Positions 1 to 5,443 of a stretch of DNA of 7,161 nucleotides are shown here, piece after piece. Below the pieces are notes generated by a model. It was not told the DNA's origin and searched no databases. It was given only the letters and a program-made list of their open reading frames with translations. The stretch is from positions 1 to 7,161 of the forward strand of contig JABDJW010000200.1 in NCBI GenBank assembly GCA_013002375.1, in the 5' to 3' direction. Source of the DNA: Acidimicrobiales bacterium. GTDB lineage: Bacteria > Actinomycetota > Acidimicrobiia > Acidimicrobiales > SHLQ01. A program made the translations under genes and the position numbers. Position 1 is the stretch's first letter. Each line of letters opens with the position of its first letter.

Positions 1-1
1 G

Positions 2-358
2 CGCCAGTTCGACACCGCGATCGACGACCGTGGCGACCAACCGGTCGTCGTGGTCGGCGGCTCGGCCGGCTCAGCAACCTTCGAGGTCGTCCGTCGCTTC
101 ACCGAGCCGATCGCCGAGGTTGCGGCCGGGTCGACCACGGCCGGCATGCCGGGCACGATCGTGGCCGTACCGGTCGCGGTCGGCGATGCCGTCGGCCCCG
201 GTACACCCCTGGTGGTCATGGAGGCGATGAAGATGGAGCTGGTCGTCGAAGCCGTCGTCGATGGGGTCGTCACCGCGGTGCCGGTTGCGGTCGGTGACGC
301 GGTCGAGGCCGGTCAGGTCCTCGTGGTGATCGAAGCCGACGAGATCAGCGAGGGGTGA
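2..358 (+). CDS. Acyl-CoA carboxylase alpha subunit, C-terminal biotinyl domain (partial, 5' end outside window)
   Basis: This is the last 118 residues of a biotin-dependent carboxylase subunit; the reading frame is open to the left edge. Visible residues 49-111 form a biotinyl/lipoyl (BCCP) domain with the biotinylation motif EAMKMEL; the biotin-accepting lysine is visible residue 77 (bases 230-232). In acetyl-, propionyl- and methylcrotonyl-CoA carboxylases this domain follows the biotin carboxylase and linker domains and carries the carboxybiotin to the carboxyltransferase. The two halves of the domain are very alike: the octapeptide PVAVGDAV occurs at 57-64 and again at 94-101, matching the pseudo-twofold fold of this domain. 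The following FAD oxidoreductase starts 3 nt after the stop, so the two are probably co-transcribed. The acyl-CoA specificity cannot be told from this fragment; pyruvate carboxylase or a stand-alone BCCP are less likely but not excluded. Confidence 0.9.
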   Translation, partial: RQFDTAIDDRGDQPVVVVGGSAGSATFEVVRRFTEPIAEVAAGSTTAGMPGTIVAVPVAVGDAVGPGTPLVVMEAMKMELVVEAVVDGVVTAVPVAVGDAVEAGQVLVVIEADEISEG

Positions 359-361
359 TCC

Positions 362-1666
362 GTGCAGGCTGATGCCGTGGTGATCGGCGCCGGTGTCATC
401 GGCTCGTGTGTGGCCCTCGAACTCTCGCGTCGGGGTGTGAACGTCGTCTGCGTCGACAAGCACGCGGCGGCGGGCTACGGCTCGACCAGCAGCAGCAGCG
501 CGGTGATCCGCTTTCACTACTCGACCGAGGCCGGCGTCGCGATGTCGGTCGAGGGGGCCCGGTACTGGCTCGATTGGCCCGCCCACATCGGCATCGAACA
601 GCCGGCTCTCGCCGAGTTCGTCCGGGTGCCGATGCTGGCCATGAAGACCCCGGAGAAGCCGTGGACCGAGCTGATGGAACGCCTCGAACGTATGGGTATG
701 CCCTTCGAGGATCTCACCCAAGCCCAGCTGGTCGATCGCTTCCCGGCGATGGACTTTCGCAGGTTCGGCCCGCCCGCCCGCCTCGACGACACCGACGCTG
801 CGTTCTGGGGCGAGCCGACCGCCGAGCACGATGGCGCGGTGATCATGACCGAAGCGGGGTACATCACCGACCCTTCGCTGGCGGCCCAGAATGCGGCGAA
901 TGCGGCTGCTGCGGCCGGATGTACGTTCGTGTTCCGCCGGTCGGTCATCGCCATCGATCGAGCCGATGATCGGGTGGCCGGCGTCACCCTCGACGACGGC
1001 AGTGCGATTGCCGCCCCGGTCGTGGTCAACGTGGCCGGGCCGCATTCGAGCGTCATCAACGCCATGGCCGGCGTGACGGCCGACATGAGCATGCCCACCC
1101 GCCCGATGCGGCGCGAGGTGTTCGTCGTGCCGGCGCCGCGCGGCGTCGATTTCGAGGCCGACGGCGCCATGATCGGCGATCTCGACGTCGGCACCTATTT
1201 CCGGCCCGAGCGCGGCAACAACGTGCTGATCGGCAGCCAGGAACCGGACTGCGACGAGCTCGAATGGGTCGACGATCCCGATCACTACGACGAATCGCTC
1301 GACGAGGACGAGTACCAGCTGCTCGTGTTGCGGACGGCGCGGCGGGTTCGGGAGTTGGGGGTACCGCCGACCAAGCGGGGTCTGGTGTCGCTCTACGACG
1401 CCACCGAGGACTGGACTCCCATCTACGACCGGTCGCTGCTCGATGGCTTCTACCTGGCGTGCGGCACCTCGGGCAACCAGTTCAAGAACGCGCCGATCGC
1501 CGGCCACTGCATGGCCGAACTCATCACCGCGGTCGAGGATGGCCACGACCACGATGCCGAACCGCTGGTCGTCACCGGCAAGTACAGCGGCGTGCAGATC
1601 GACCTGGGCACGTTCCGGCGCCGGCGGGTACTGACCGCGGATTCGGCCAGCACCGTGCAGGGCTGA
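362..1666 (+). CDS. FAD-dependent oxidoreductase, DAO family (sarcosine oxidase beta-like)
   Basis: A 434-residue flavoprotein of the D-amino-acid oxidase/glycine oxidase superfamily, which oxidises amines, N-methyl amino acids or related substrates. The N-terminal dinucleotide fold is clear: GAGVIG at 9-14 and an acidic residue (Asp32) at the end of the second strand to bind the ribose of FAD. A Ser/Thr-rich GSTSSSS loop at 40-46 and VIRFHYS at 48-54 fit the flavin-contact region; VVNVAGPHSS at 221-230 is the usual second Rossmann segment. The C-terminal part has YDATEDWTPIYD (345-356) and GFYLACGTSGNQFKNAPIAG (362-381), the end of the domain seen in soluble sarcosine oxidase beta-like proteins. 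A strongly acidic stretch lies at 297-318. The GTG start is chosen because it keeps the whole Rossmann motif and has AGGGG (351-355) 6 nt upstream. No alpha, gamma or delta sarcosine oxidase subunits are seen. The substrate is unknown. Confidence 0.88.
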   Translation: MQADAVVIGAGVIGSCVALELSRRGVNVVCVDKHAAAGYGSTSSSSAVIRFHYSTEAGVAMSVEGARYWLDWPAHIGIEQPALAEFVRVPMLAMKTPEKPWTELMERLERMGMPFEDLTQAQLVDRFPAMDFRRFGPPARLDDTDAAFWGEPTAEHDGAVIMTEAGYITDPSLAAQNAANAAAAAGCTFVFRRSVIAIDRADDRVAGVTLDDGSAIAAPVVVNVAGPHSSVINAMAGVTADMSMPTRPMRREVFVVPAPRGVDFEADGAMIGDLDVGTYFRPERGNNVLIGSQEPDCDELEWVDDPDHYDESLDEDEYQLLVLRTARRVRELGVPPTKRGLVSLYDATEDWTPIYDRSLLDGFYLACGTSGNQFKNAPIAGHCMAELITAVEDGHDHDAEPLVVTGKYSGVQIDLGTFRRRRVLTADSASTVQG

Positions 1667-1689
1667 TCGAGCGCCGCCAGGGCTGACCG

Positions 1690-2472
1690 CTAGATCGTGT
1701 TGAACCCGGGGATGAAATGGCCGGCGGTGGCGCCGCCATCGATCGGAATGTCGATGCCGGTCACGTGGCTCGAGGCGTCCGAGGTCAGGTAGAGCACCGC
1801 GTTGGCAATCGACTGAATCGGTACGCCGCCGGGGATGGCCCGGTTCTCGAGGTAGTCCTCGGTCTGCTGCAGGAACTCCGTCATCTGCTCGAACCACGGG
1901 GCGAACATCGTCGCATTGCCGCTCGCCGGGCAGACGGTGTTCACCCGAATGCCGGATCGCCCGAGTTCGAGCGCGGTGGCCCGGGCCAGTCCCCGCAGGG
2001 CCCACTTCGACGCGGTGTAGGCGCTCAAGGCGTTCAACCCGACCAACCCGTCGATCGACGCGACGTGCACGATCGACCCACGGCCCGCGTCCTTCATCGG
2101 CCCGGCCACGGCCTTGGTGCCGAGGAATGGTCCGGTGGTGTTGACGTCCTGCACCGCTCGAAAGGTGTCGGCCGGCGTCGACTCGAGGGTGCCGACGTGC
2201 AGTATCGCCGCGTTGTTGACGAGCACATCGATCCGGCCGTAGTCCGCCATGATGGCCTGGACCAGATTGGTCCAGTTGGCCTCGTCGGTGACGTCGAGGT
2301 GATGGAAGCGGGCCTGCGGGCCCAGTTCGGCCACCGTGCCCTCGCCCGCGTCGTCGCGAATGTCGGCACACACCACCATTGCCCCCGCGTCGACGAGCGT
2401 GCGGGCGATCGTGGCGCCGACGCCTCGGGCCGCGCCGGTGACGATGGCGACCTGGTCTTCGAGCGTGATCAT
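1690..2472 (-). CDS. Short-chain dehydrogenase/reductase, classical type, third gene of the thiolase operon
   Basis: A 260-residue classical SDR, the usual length. It shows the cofactor motif TGAARGVG at 12-19, Asp37 at the end of the second strand (favouring NAD over NADP), NNAA at 86-89, and the catalytic tetrad Asn111, Ser139, Tyr152 and Lys156 (YTASK). The C-terminal IDIPIDGGATAGHF is also typical. Such enzymes interconvert hydroxyl and keto groups, for example 3-hydroxyacyl-CoA or hydroxysteroid dehydrogenases; the exact substrate is not readable. I chose the ATG at 2470-2472 because the fold begins right after it and AAAGGGG (2480-2486) sits 7 nt upstream; an open frame continues to about 2874 but overlaps the DUF35 gene and adds no recognisable domain. 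It follows the DUF35 gene by 46 bp and ends 23 bp from the convergent flavoprotein gene. Confidence 0.93.
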   Translation of the reverse strand: MITLEDQVAIVTGAARGVGATIARTLVDAGAMVVCADIRDDAGEGTVAELGPQARFHHLDVTDEANWTNLVQAIMADYGRIDVLVNNAAILHVGTLESTPADTFRAVQDVNTTGPFLGTKAVAGPMKDAGRGSIVHVASIDGLVGLNALSAYTASKWALRGLARATALELGRSGIRVNTVCPASGNATMFAPWFEQMTEFLQQTEDYLENRAIPGGVPIQSIANAVLYLTSDASSHVTGIDIPIDGGATAGHFIPGFNTI

Positions 2473-2479
2473 TGGGATG

Positions 2480-2486
2480 CCCCTTT
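2480..2486 (-). promoter_or_regulatory. Ribosome binding site of the minus-strand SDR
   Basis: Read on the minus strand this is AAAGGGG, 7 nt before the ATG at 2472. It settles the start of the SDR against the longer upstream frame. Confidence 0.7.
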
Positions 2487-2495
2487 CAGCGGCCT

Positions 2496-2516
2496 CCCCG
2501 AACCCTAACCTCGGGG
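2496..2516 (-). other. Intercistronic hairpin between DUF35 and SDR genes
   Basis: CCCCGA and TCGGGG form a perfect 6-bp, GC-rich stem around a 9-nt loop. It begins directly after the DUF35 stop codon and ends 9 nt before the Shine-Dalgarno sequence of the SDR. There is no following U-run, so it does not look like a strong intrinsic terminator. It may protect the upstream message from decay or tune SDR translation, since the CCCC arm could also pair with the GGGG of the ribosome site. The role is inference only; short GC stems arise by chance in such DNA. Confidence 0.4.
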
Positions 2517-2518
2517 AC

Positions 2519-2950
2519 TCAGCGCCGATCGGCCGGCGCGAAGAAGGGGAGCGTGATCGAGTCCGCAACGGGATGGAATTCGACCTGGACCCGCAGGCCG
2601 TCGCCGATCCGTTCGAGCTCGGCGGGGTCGATCCCGACCAGGGCCGACACCATGTCGTAGCCCTCGTCGAGCCGCACGATGCACGGGGCATAGGGGGCGA
2701 CGAACGCGGCCAGTGGCGGCCGGCCGACGATGGTCCAGGAGTACACGGCCCCCCGGCCGGTTCCGGCCGTCCACTCGAGCGAGCGGCCGCGGCACCGGTG
2801 ACAGGCGTGGGCCGGACCGAAGCTTGCCGCGCCGCAATCGGTGCAGCGTTGGTAGCGAAGCTCGCCGATGGCACAACCGTCCCAATACGGCTTCGACAAG
2901 GGCGTCGGTTGCGGCACGGGAACGCCGGTGAGGTTCGGTTCGAGGATCAT
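2519..2950 (-). CDS. DUF35 zinc-ribbon/OB-fold protein, thiolase partner
   Basis: A 143-residue protein of the DUF35 (ChsH2 C-terminal/Sso2064-like) family. The N-terminal part has a rubredoxin-like zinc ribbon with four cysteines, CTDC at 36-39 and CHRC at 50-53. It is preceded by the family's amphipathic segment with PYWDG (21-25) and followed by an OB-fold (about 60-135) containing GAVYSWTIV and the hydrophobic strands IVRLDEGYDMVSALVGI. DUF35 proteins bind next to SCP2/thiolase-like enzymes and are thought to help hold acyl-CoA substrates; in steroid side-chain degradation the DUF35 domain of ChsH2 is needed by the aldolase Ltp2. Its ATG overlaps the TGA of the thiolase gene as ATGA (2947-2950), so translation is probably coupled and a complex with that protein is the obvious inference. 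There is no hydratase (MaoC) domain fused to it. Confidence 0.93.
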   Translation of the reverse strand: MILEPNLTGVPVPQPTPLSKPYWDGCAIGELRYQRCTDCGAASFGPAHACHRCRGRSLEWTAGTGRGAVYSWTIVGRPPLAAFVAPYAPCIVRLDEGYDMVSALVGIDPAELERIGDGLRVQVEFHPVADSITLPFFAPADRR

Positions 2951-4116
2951 GGCCGCTCGGATCCCACGAGCATGACATCGGTGAACAGGGCGCCCGAGCC
3001 GCCGTTGCTGCACATCGCGATCTCGGCCCCGTCGACCTGCATCGACGGGCACGTGCCCCGCACCTGTTCGACCCCGCGGACCACCCGTTGCAGCATCTGC
3101 GCGCTGATGCCGGCGTGACTGAACGACATCGTGCCACCGTCGGTCGTGACCGGGTAGCGACCGCCCGGGCCGATCGCGCCGCTCTCGACGAAGGGGCCGC
3201 CCTCGCCGTCGGGGCAGAAGCCATAGGCCTCGAATTGGCGGATGATCTCGAACGAGAACGGATCGTAGAACTCACAAACGTCGACGTCGTCGGGGCCGAG
3301 ACCGCTCTGGCCGAAGCAGATCTCGGCCGCTCGGCGCCCCACATACCCGGCCGGGTAGCCGTCGCGGTGCGTGCGGTCGAACGACGGGGCCTGGGTGTAG
3401 GCCGGCCCGTGGGCGTCGCTGGCACCACCATGGATGTAGGCCGGAGCTGCGGCCAGATCGGCGACGCGATCGGCGTGGGCCAGCAACAGTGCAGTGCCGC
3501 CCTCCGAGGTGGTGGCGCAGTCGAGCAGGTGAAAGGGGTCGGCGACGAGCCGAGACGCCCGGATGTCGGCAGTCGTGAATGGGCCGCGGTCGTAGTAGAC
3601 GGCCGCCGGGTTGGCATGCCCGTTGTTGCGTATGGTGGCGGCGACGGTGGCGAGCTGCTCGGGTGTGGTGCCGAAGTCGAGCATGTGGCGTCGGGCCATC
3701 AGGGCCATCTCGGCCGCCGTGAACAGGCCGTACGGCGCGGTGAGTTCGTTGGGCGGGCGGGTCCAGACCGCGGCCGACCCATCGGTGCTCAACAGCTCGG
3801 CTCCCGCCGCCGTCACCGCGACCACCGACGCCTGGCCGGCCGCGATGGCCTGCGCGGCGTGCAGCACGGCGGGAATGCCCAGGCTGGAGTTCAGTCGCAT
3901 GGCGGGTCCGAGCCCGAGTTCGTAGATCAGCTCGCCGACCTGCATGCCGACCACTCCGTCGATCTCGGCCGGGGCCACGCCCGCATCGGCGCACGCCCCC
4001 AGCACCGCTTCGGTGCAGAGATCGCCAACCGTTCGGCCGGGCAATCGTCGGGCCTGTTCGGTGTTGTAGACGCCGGCGATCACCACGTCGCGGTACGGGG
4101 GTGGTGTCCGAGGCAT
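2947..4116 (-). CDS. Thiolase-like (SCP2/lipid-transfer type) acyl-CoA enzyme without the nucleophilic Cys; candidate retro-aldolase
   Basis: A 389-residue protein of the thiolase superfamily, SCP2/Ltp branch. Recognisable blocks are RDVVIAGVYNTE (9-20), AAQAIAAGQASVVAVTAAGAE (about 87-107), NNGHANPAA (164-172), PFHLLDCATTSEGGTAL (194-210), CEFYDPFS (281-288), SHAGIS (333-338) and CSNGGSGALF (369-378). His334 and Cys369 match the thiolase histidine and second cysteine regions, but where thiolases have CASG this protein has SSLG (77-80), so Ser77 replaces the acyl-carrying Cys. That fits non-thiolase members such as the retro-aldolase Ltp2 better than a beta-ketothiolase. It is first in an operon with a DUF35 partner and an SDR. 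The ATG at 4114-4116 lacks a Shine-Dalgarno sequence; a GTG at 4162-4164 with GGAG 6 nt before it is an alternative start, but the extra 16 residues are not family-like. Confidence 0.88.
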   Translation of the reverse strand: MPRTPPPYRDVVIAGVYNTEQARRLPGRTVGDLCTEAVLGACADAGVAPAEIDGVVGMQVGELIYELGLGPAMRLNSSLGIPAVLHAAQAIAAGQASVVAVTAAGAELLSTDGSAAVWTRPPNELTAPYGLFTAAEMALMARRHMLDFGTTPEQLATVAATIRNNGHANPAAVYYDRGPFTTADIRASRLVADPFHLLDCATTSEGGTALLLAHADRVADLAAAPAYIHGGASDAHGPAYTQAPSFDRTHRDGYPAGYVGRRAAEICFGQSGLGPDDVDVCEFYDPFSFEIIRQFEAYGFCPDGEGGPFVESGAIGPGGRYPVTTDGGTMSFSHAGISAQMLQRVVRGVEQVRGTCPSMQVDGAEIAMCSNGGSGALFTDVMLVGSERP

Positions 4117-4123
4117 GGGGTGT

Positions 4124-4129
4124 GTTGTA
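4124..4129 (-). promoter_or_regulatory. Candidate -10 box of the thiolase operon (leaderless)
   Basis: On the minus strand this reads TACAAC, ending 7 nt before the ATG at 4116, which would put the transcript start at or next to the start codon. The lack of a ribosome site before that ATG fits a leaderless message, common in actinobacteria. No good -35 box is seen, and the hexamer lacks the final T of the TANNNT consensus. Confidence 0.35.
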
Positions 4130-4134
4130 GCAGG

Positions 4135-4216
4135 CCGATTGCCCGCCCTTGTGCCACAAACCACGTCGATCTCCGAACCAGTCGGACGGTCAGTGGCACA
4201 ACGGTGGGCAAATCGG
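4135..4216. repeat. Long inverted repeat in the divergent promoter region (candidate operator)
   Basis: The left arm is 4135-4157 and the right arm 4193-4216, separated by 35 nt. The inner 19 bases of each arm (4139-4157 and 4193-4211) match as reverse complements at 17 of 19 positions, with a perfect core TTGTGCCAC / GTGGCACAA; allowing one extra base the match runs on through CCGATT / AATCGG. The arm centres are about 54 bp apart, close to five helical turns, so two proteins would sit on the same face. It lies between two divergent operons, 18 bp from the thiolase ATG and 62 bp from the VOC ATG. There is no T-run and no gene end here, so a terminator is unlikely. A binding-site pair for a regulator is the best reading; a small mobile palindromic repeat is the alternative. 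Confidence 0.7.
4177..4190. promoter_or_regulatory. Imperfect palindrome inside the inverted-repeat spacer (possible TetR-type site)
   Basis: The sequence ACCAGTCGGACGGT is ACC-A-GTC around a central G and GAC-GGT, a dyad with one bulged base. Its style (GACCGTC / GACNGGT half-sites) recalls operators of TetR-family repressors of lipid catabolism in actinobacteria. It is short and imperfect, and no regulator gene lies in the window, so this is a weak call. Confidence 0.25.
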
Positions 4217-4264
4217 ATGGGTGCGCTCGGCCGAGTGAGTTCGAAGCGCAGCGCTCGCGCCCCC

Positions 4265-4270
4265 TAGGTT
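4265..4270 (+). promoter_or_regulatory. Candidate -10 box of the VOC operon (leaderless)
   Basis: TAGGTT fits the actinobacterial TANNNT -10 pattern and ends 8 nt before the ATG at 4279. No Shine-Dalgarno sequence precedes that ATG, which supports a leaderless transcript beginning at the start codon. The upstream -35 region (around 4240-4247, TTCGAAGC) is only a weak match. Confidence 0.45.
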
Positions 4271-4278
4271 GTGCGCCG

Positions 4279-4701
4279 ATGACGACCGATTCGAGTTCCG
4301 GGGCCCTGGCGATTGGCATCGTCACCGCGGACGCCGAAACGCTGCGCGAGTTCTATGTCGACGGTCTGGGATTCTCACCGATCGACGTGCTCGAGTTCCC
4401 CCAGGGAGCGGTGCATCGATTGGCCCGGGGCGCCGCCGAGCTCAAGCTCTACCAACCGGCTGAAGCCCCCGCGCCCAAGACGCGAACGGAGCCGTGGCAG
4501 AGCGTGGCCGGCATCGGCTATGCCGCGCTACGGACCGACGATGTCGCCGCCGACTACGAGCGAGCGGTGGCCCACGGGGCCGAGACGATCATCGAGCCGA
4601 TCGAGCATCGGCCCGACGCTCGGATGGCCCTGATCCGCGACCCCGAACACAACGTGTGGGAGCTACTCCAAGAAGCGCGCCGACCTCCGAGGGAGGGCTG
4701 A
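4279..4701 (+). CDS. VOC-superfamily (glyoxalase/bleomycin-resistance fold) protein, metal ligands mostly missing
   Basis: A 140-residue single-chain VOC protein made of two beta-alpha-beta-beta-beta modules. Module 1 is AIGIVTADAETLREFYVDGLGF (about 11-32) to ELKLYQP (54-60); module 2 is IGYAALRTDDVAADYERAVAHGAE (79-102) to LIRDPEHNVWELLQ (118-131). In metal-dependent VOC enzymes (glyoxalase I, extradiol dioxygenases, methylmalonyl-CoA epimerase) each module gives a His near its start and a Glu near its end. By my alignment the two His positions are Ala11 and Tyr81 and the first Glu position is Lys56 or nearby; only Glu128 remains. It may therefore be metal-free or a binding protein. The frame is open far upstream, but the domain starts here, a -10-like box precedes this ATG, and upstream codons are antisense to the thiolase gene. 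First gene of the plus-strand operon; the next starts after 1 nt. Confidence 0.85.
   Translation: MTTDSSSGALAIGIVTADAETLREFYVDGLGFSPIDVLEFPQGAVHRLARGAAELKLYQPAEAPAPKTRTEPWQSVAGIGYAALRTDDVAADYERAVAHGAETIIEPIEHRPDARMALIRDPEHNVWELLQEARRPPREG
4691..4697 (+). promoter_or_regulatory. Ribosome binding site of the NIPSNAP-like gene
   Basis: GGGAGGG lies inside the 3' end of the VOC gene, 5 nt before the ATG at 4703. It fixes that start and suggests strong translation of the second gene. Confidence 0.75.
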
Positions 4702-4702
4702 C

Positions 4703-5443
4703 ATGGCGAACGATCGGGCCTACATCCACGAGTTCATCGACATTCGAGGCACCCACCGGGCTGACTACATGCACCACATGACGGCCAACTGGAGCCCGAA
4801 CGCCCAAGAGGACCGGAACCAGAAGTGCTTCGGTGTCTGGGCGGTGCTGGGCAGCACCGGGGCGTGGCCGCAGGTGTGCAACATCTGGGAGGAACCCGGG
4901 CTCGAGGGGCTGGCCCGGTCATTCGGCAACGAAGCGGTCGGCCCCGGTTTGCAGGATGCCAAGCTGGCCAAGTGGTGGGAGGAAGCGAGCAAGTTTCGCC
5001 GAGGCGGATTCGACCGCATCCTGCTGCCCGCACCCTGGATGCCCACCATCGACGAATCGCTGGCCGAGGGAATCCGAGCCGAGGTCTTCGCCCACGAGAC
5101 CTTGAAGTGCGAGCCGGGCCGGGCCCACGAGTTGCTTGACCATGCTCGCGATCAGGCCGCGCCGGCCTACATGTCGTTCGGGTACCGCCTGGTTGGCGCG
5201 TGGACGACGGCCATGCGCGACGACGACGAGGCCATCCTGCTCTGGGCCATCGAGGACTACGCCGCGTGGGCCGCGGCCGAAAAGGCCCAGGACAACCACC
5301 CCGGCATCGGCCGCTGGCGCTCGGGGGCCCGGGAGGTCTTGACCGACTGGCACCGGATTCTGCTCGCCGCGGCGCCGTTGTGTCCGTTCCGCACCGGTCG
5401 CCAGCCCGAACGCAGCGACCGCACCCATTGGGAGGAGTCGTGA
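4703..5443 (+). CDS. Uncharacterised protein with two dimeric alpha/beta-barrel (NIPSNAP/EthD-like) domains
   Basis: A 246-residue soluble protein that I cannot assign to a named enzyme. It reads as an internal duplication: module 1 (about 7-115) starts YIHEFIDIRGTHRADYMHHM and ends WWEEASKFRRGGFDRILLPA, PWMPT; module 2 (about 126-231) starts RAEVFAHETLKCEPGRAHEL and ends WRSGAREVLTDWHRILLAAA, PLCPF. In each module a beta strand is followed by a helix, the WAVLGSTGAWPQVCNIWE / RLVGAWTTAMRDDDEAILLW hairpin, and a helix, the ferredoxin-like plan of NIPSNAP, EthD and monooxygenase-ABM families. The repeated FDRILLPAPWMP / WHRILLAAAPLCP endings support the duplication. No signal peptide or membrane helix is visible. 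It sits between a VOC protein and an SDR, 1 nt after the former and overlapping the latter by 1 nt. Function could be small cofactor-free catalysis or ligand binding; this is inference. Confidence 0.8.
   Translation: MANDRAYIHEFIDIRGTHRADYMHHMTANWSPNAQEDRNQKCFGVWAVLGSTGAWPQVCNIWEEPGLEGLARSFGNEAVGPGLQDAKLAKWWEEASKFRRGGFDRILLPAPWMPTIDESLAEGIRAEVFAHETLKCEPGRAHELLDHARDQAAPAYMSFGYRLVGAWTTAMRDDDEAILLWAIEDYAAWAAAEKAQDNHPGIGRWRSGAREVLTDWHRILLAAAPLCPFRTGRQPERSDRTHWEES
5431..5437 (+). promoter_or_regulatory. Ribosome binding site of the plus-strand SDR
   Basis: GGAGGAG, in the last codons of the preceding gene, sits 5-7 nt before the ATG at 5443. It favours this ATG over a GTG one codon earlier (5440-5442). 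Confidence 0.7.

Noticed and set aside
1658..1686. Direct repeat CAGGGCTGA, 20 bp apart, at the end of the flavoprotein gene
   Set aside because: Nine bases only, one copy covering the stop codon; no sign of an insertion target or terminator. Probably chance or a tiny duplication.
1667..1689. Possible bidirectional terminator between convergent genes
   Set aside because: The 23-bp gap holds no stem of useful length and no T-run.
71..2371. A 766-codon open frame on the minus strand across the carboxylase, flavoprotein and SDR genes
   Set aside because: Its product is Arg/Gly/His-rich with no domain, and the true genes in other frames show clear motifs. It is a high-GC antisense shadow.
2501..2510. 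Telomere-like GGTTAGGGTT on the minus strand
   Set aside because: A single copy in a hairpin loop; no tandem array, so the resemblance is accidental.
2473..2874. N-terminal extension of the minus-strand SDR frame
   Set aside because: It overlaps the DUF35 gene, is Ser/Pro/Arg-rich, and the ATG at 2472 has a good ribosome site and starts the SDR fold.
4117..4164. GTG start of the thiolase at 4164 with GGAG 6 nt upstream
   Set aside because: The extra 16 residues are unlike the family and would put the left arm of the inverted repeat in coding sequence; kept only as an alternative.
4135..4216. Inverted repeat as an intrinsic terminator or insertion-sequence ends
   Set aside because: It lies between two gene starts, has no U-run, and the 35-nt interior is too short for any mobile gene; no target duplication seen.
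3088..4278. Upstream extension of the VOC frame (537 codons in total)
   Set aside because: The extension lies antisense to the thiolase gene, has low-complexity composition and no domain; the VOC fold begins at 4279.
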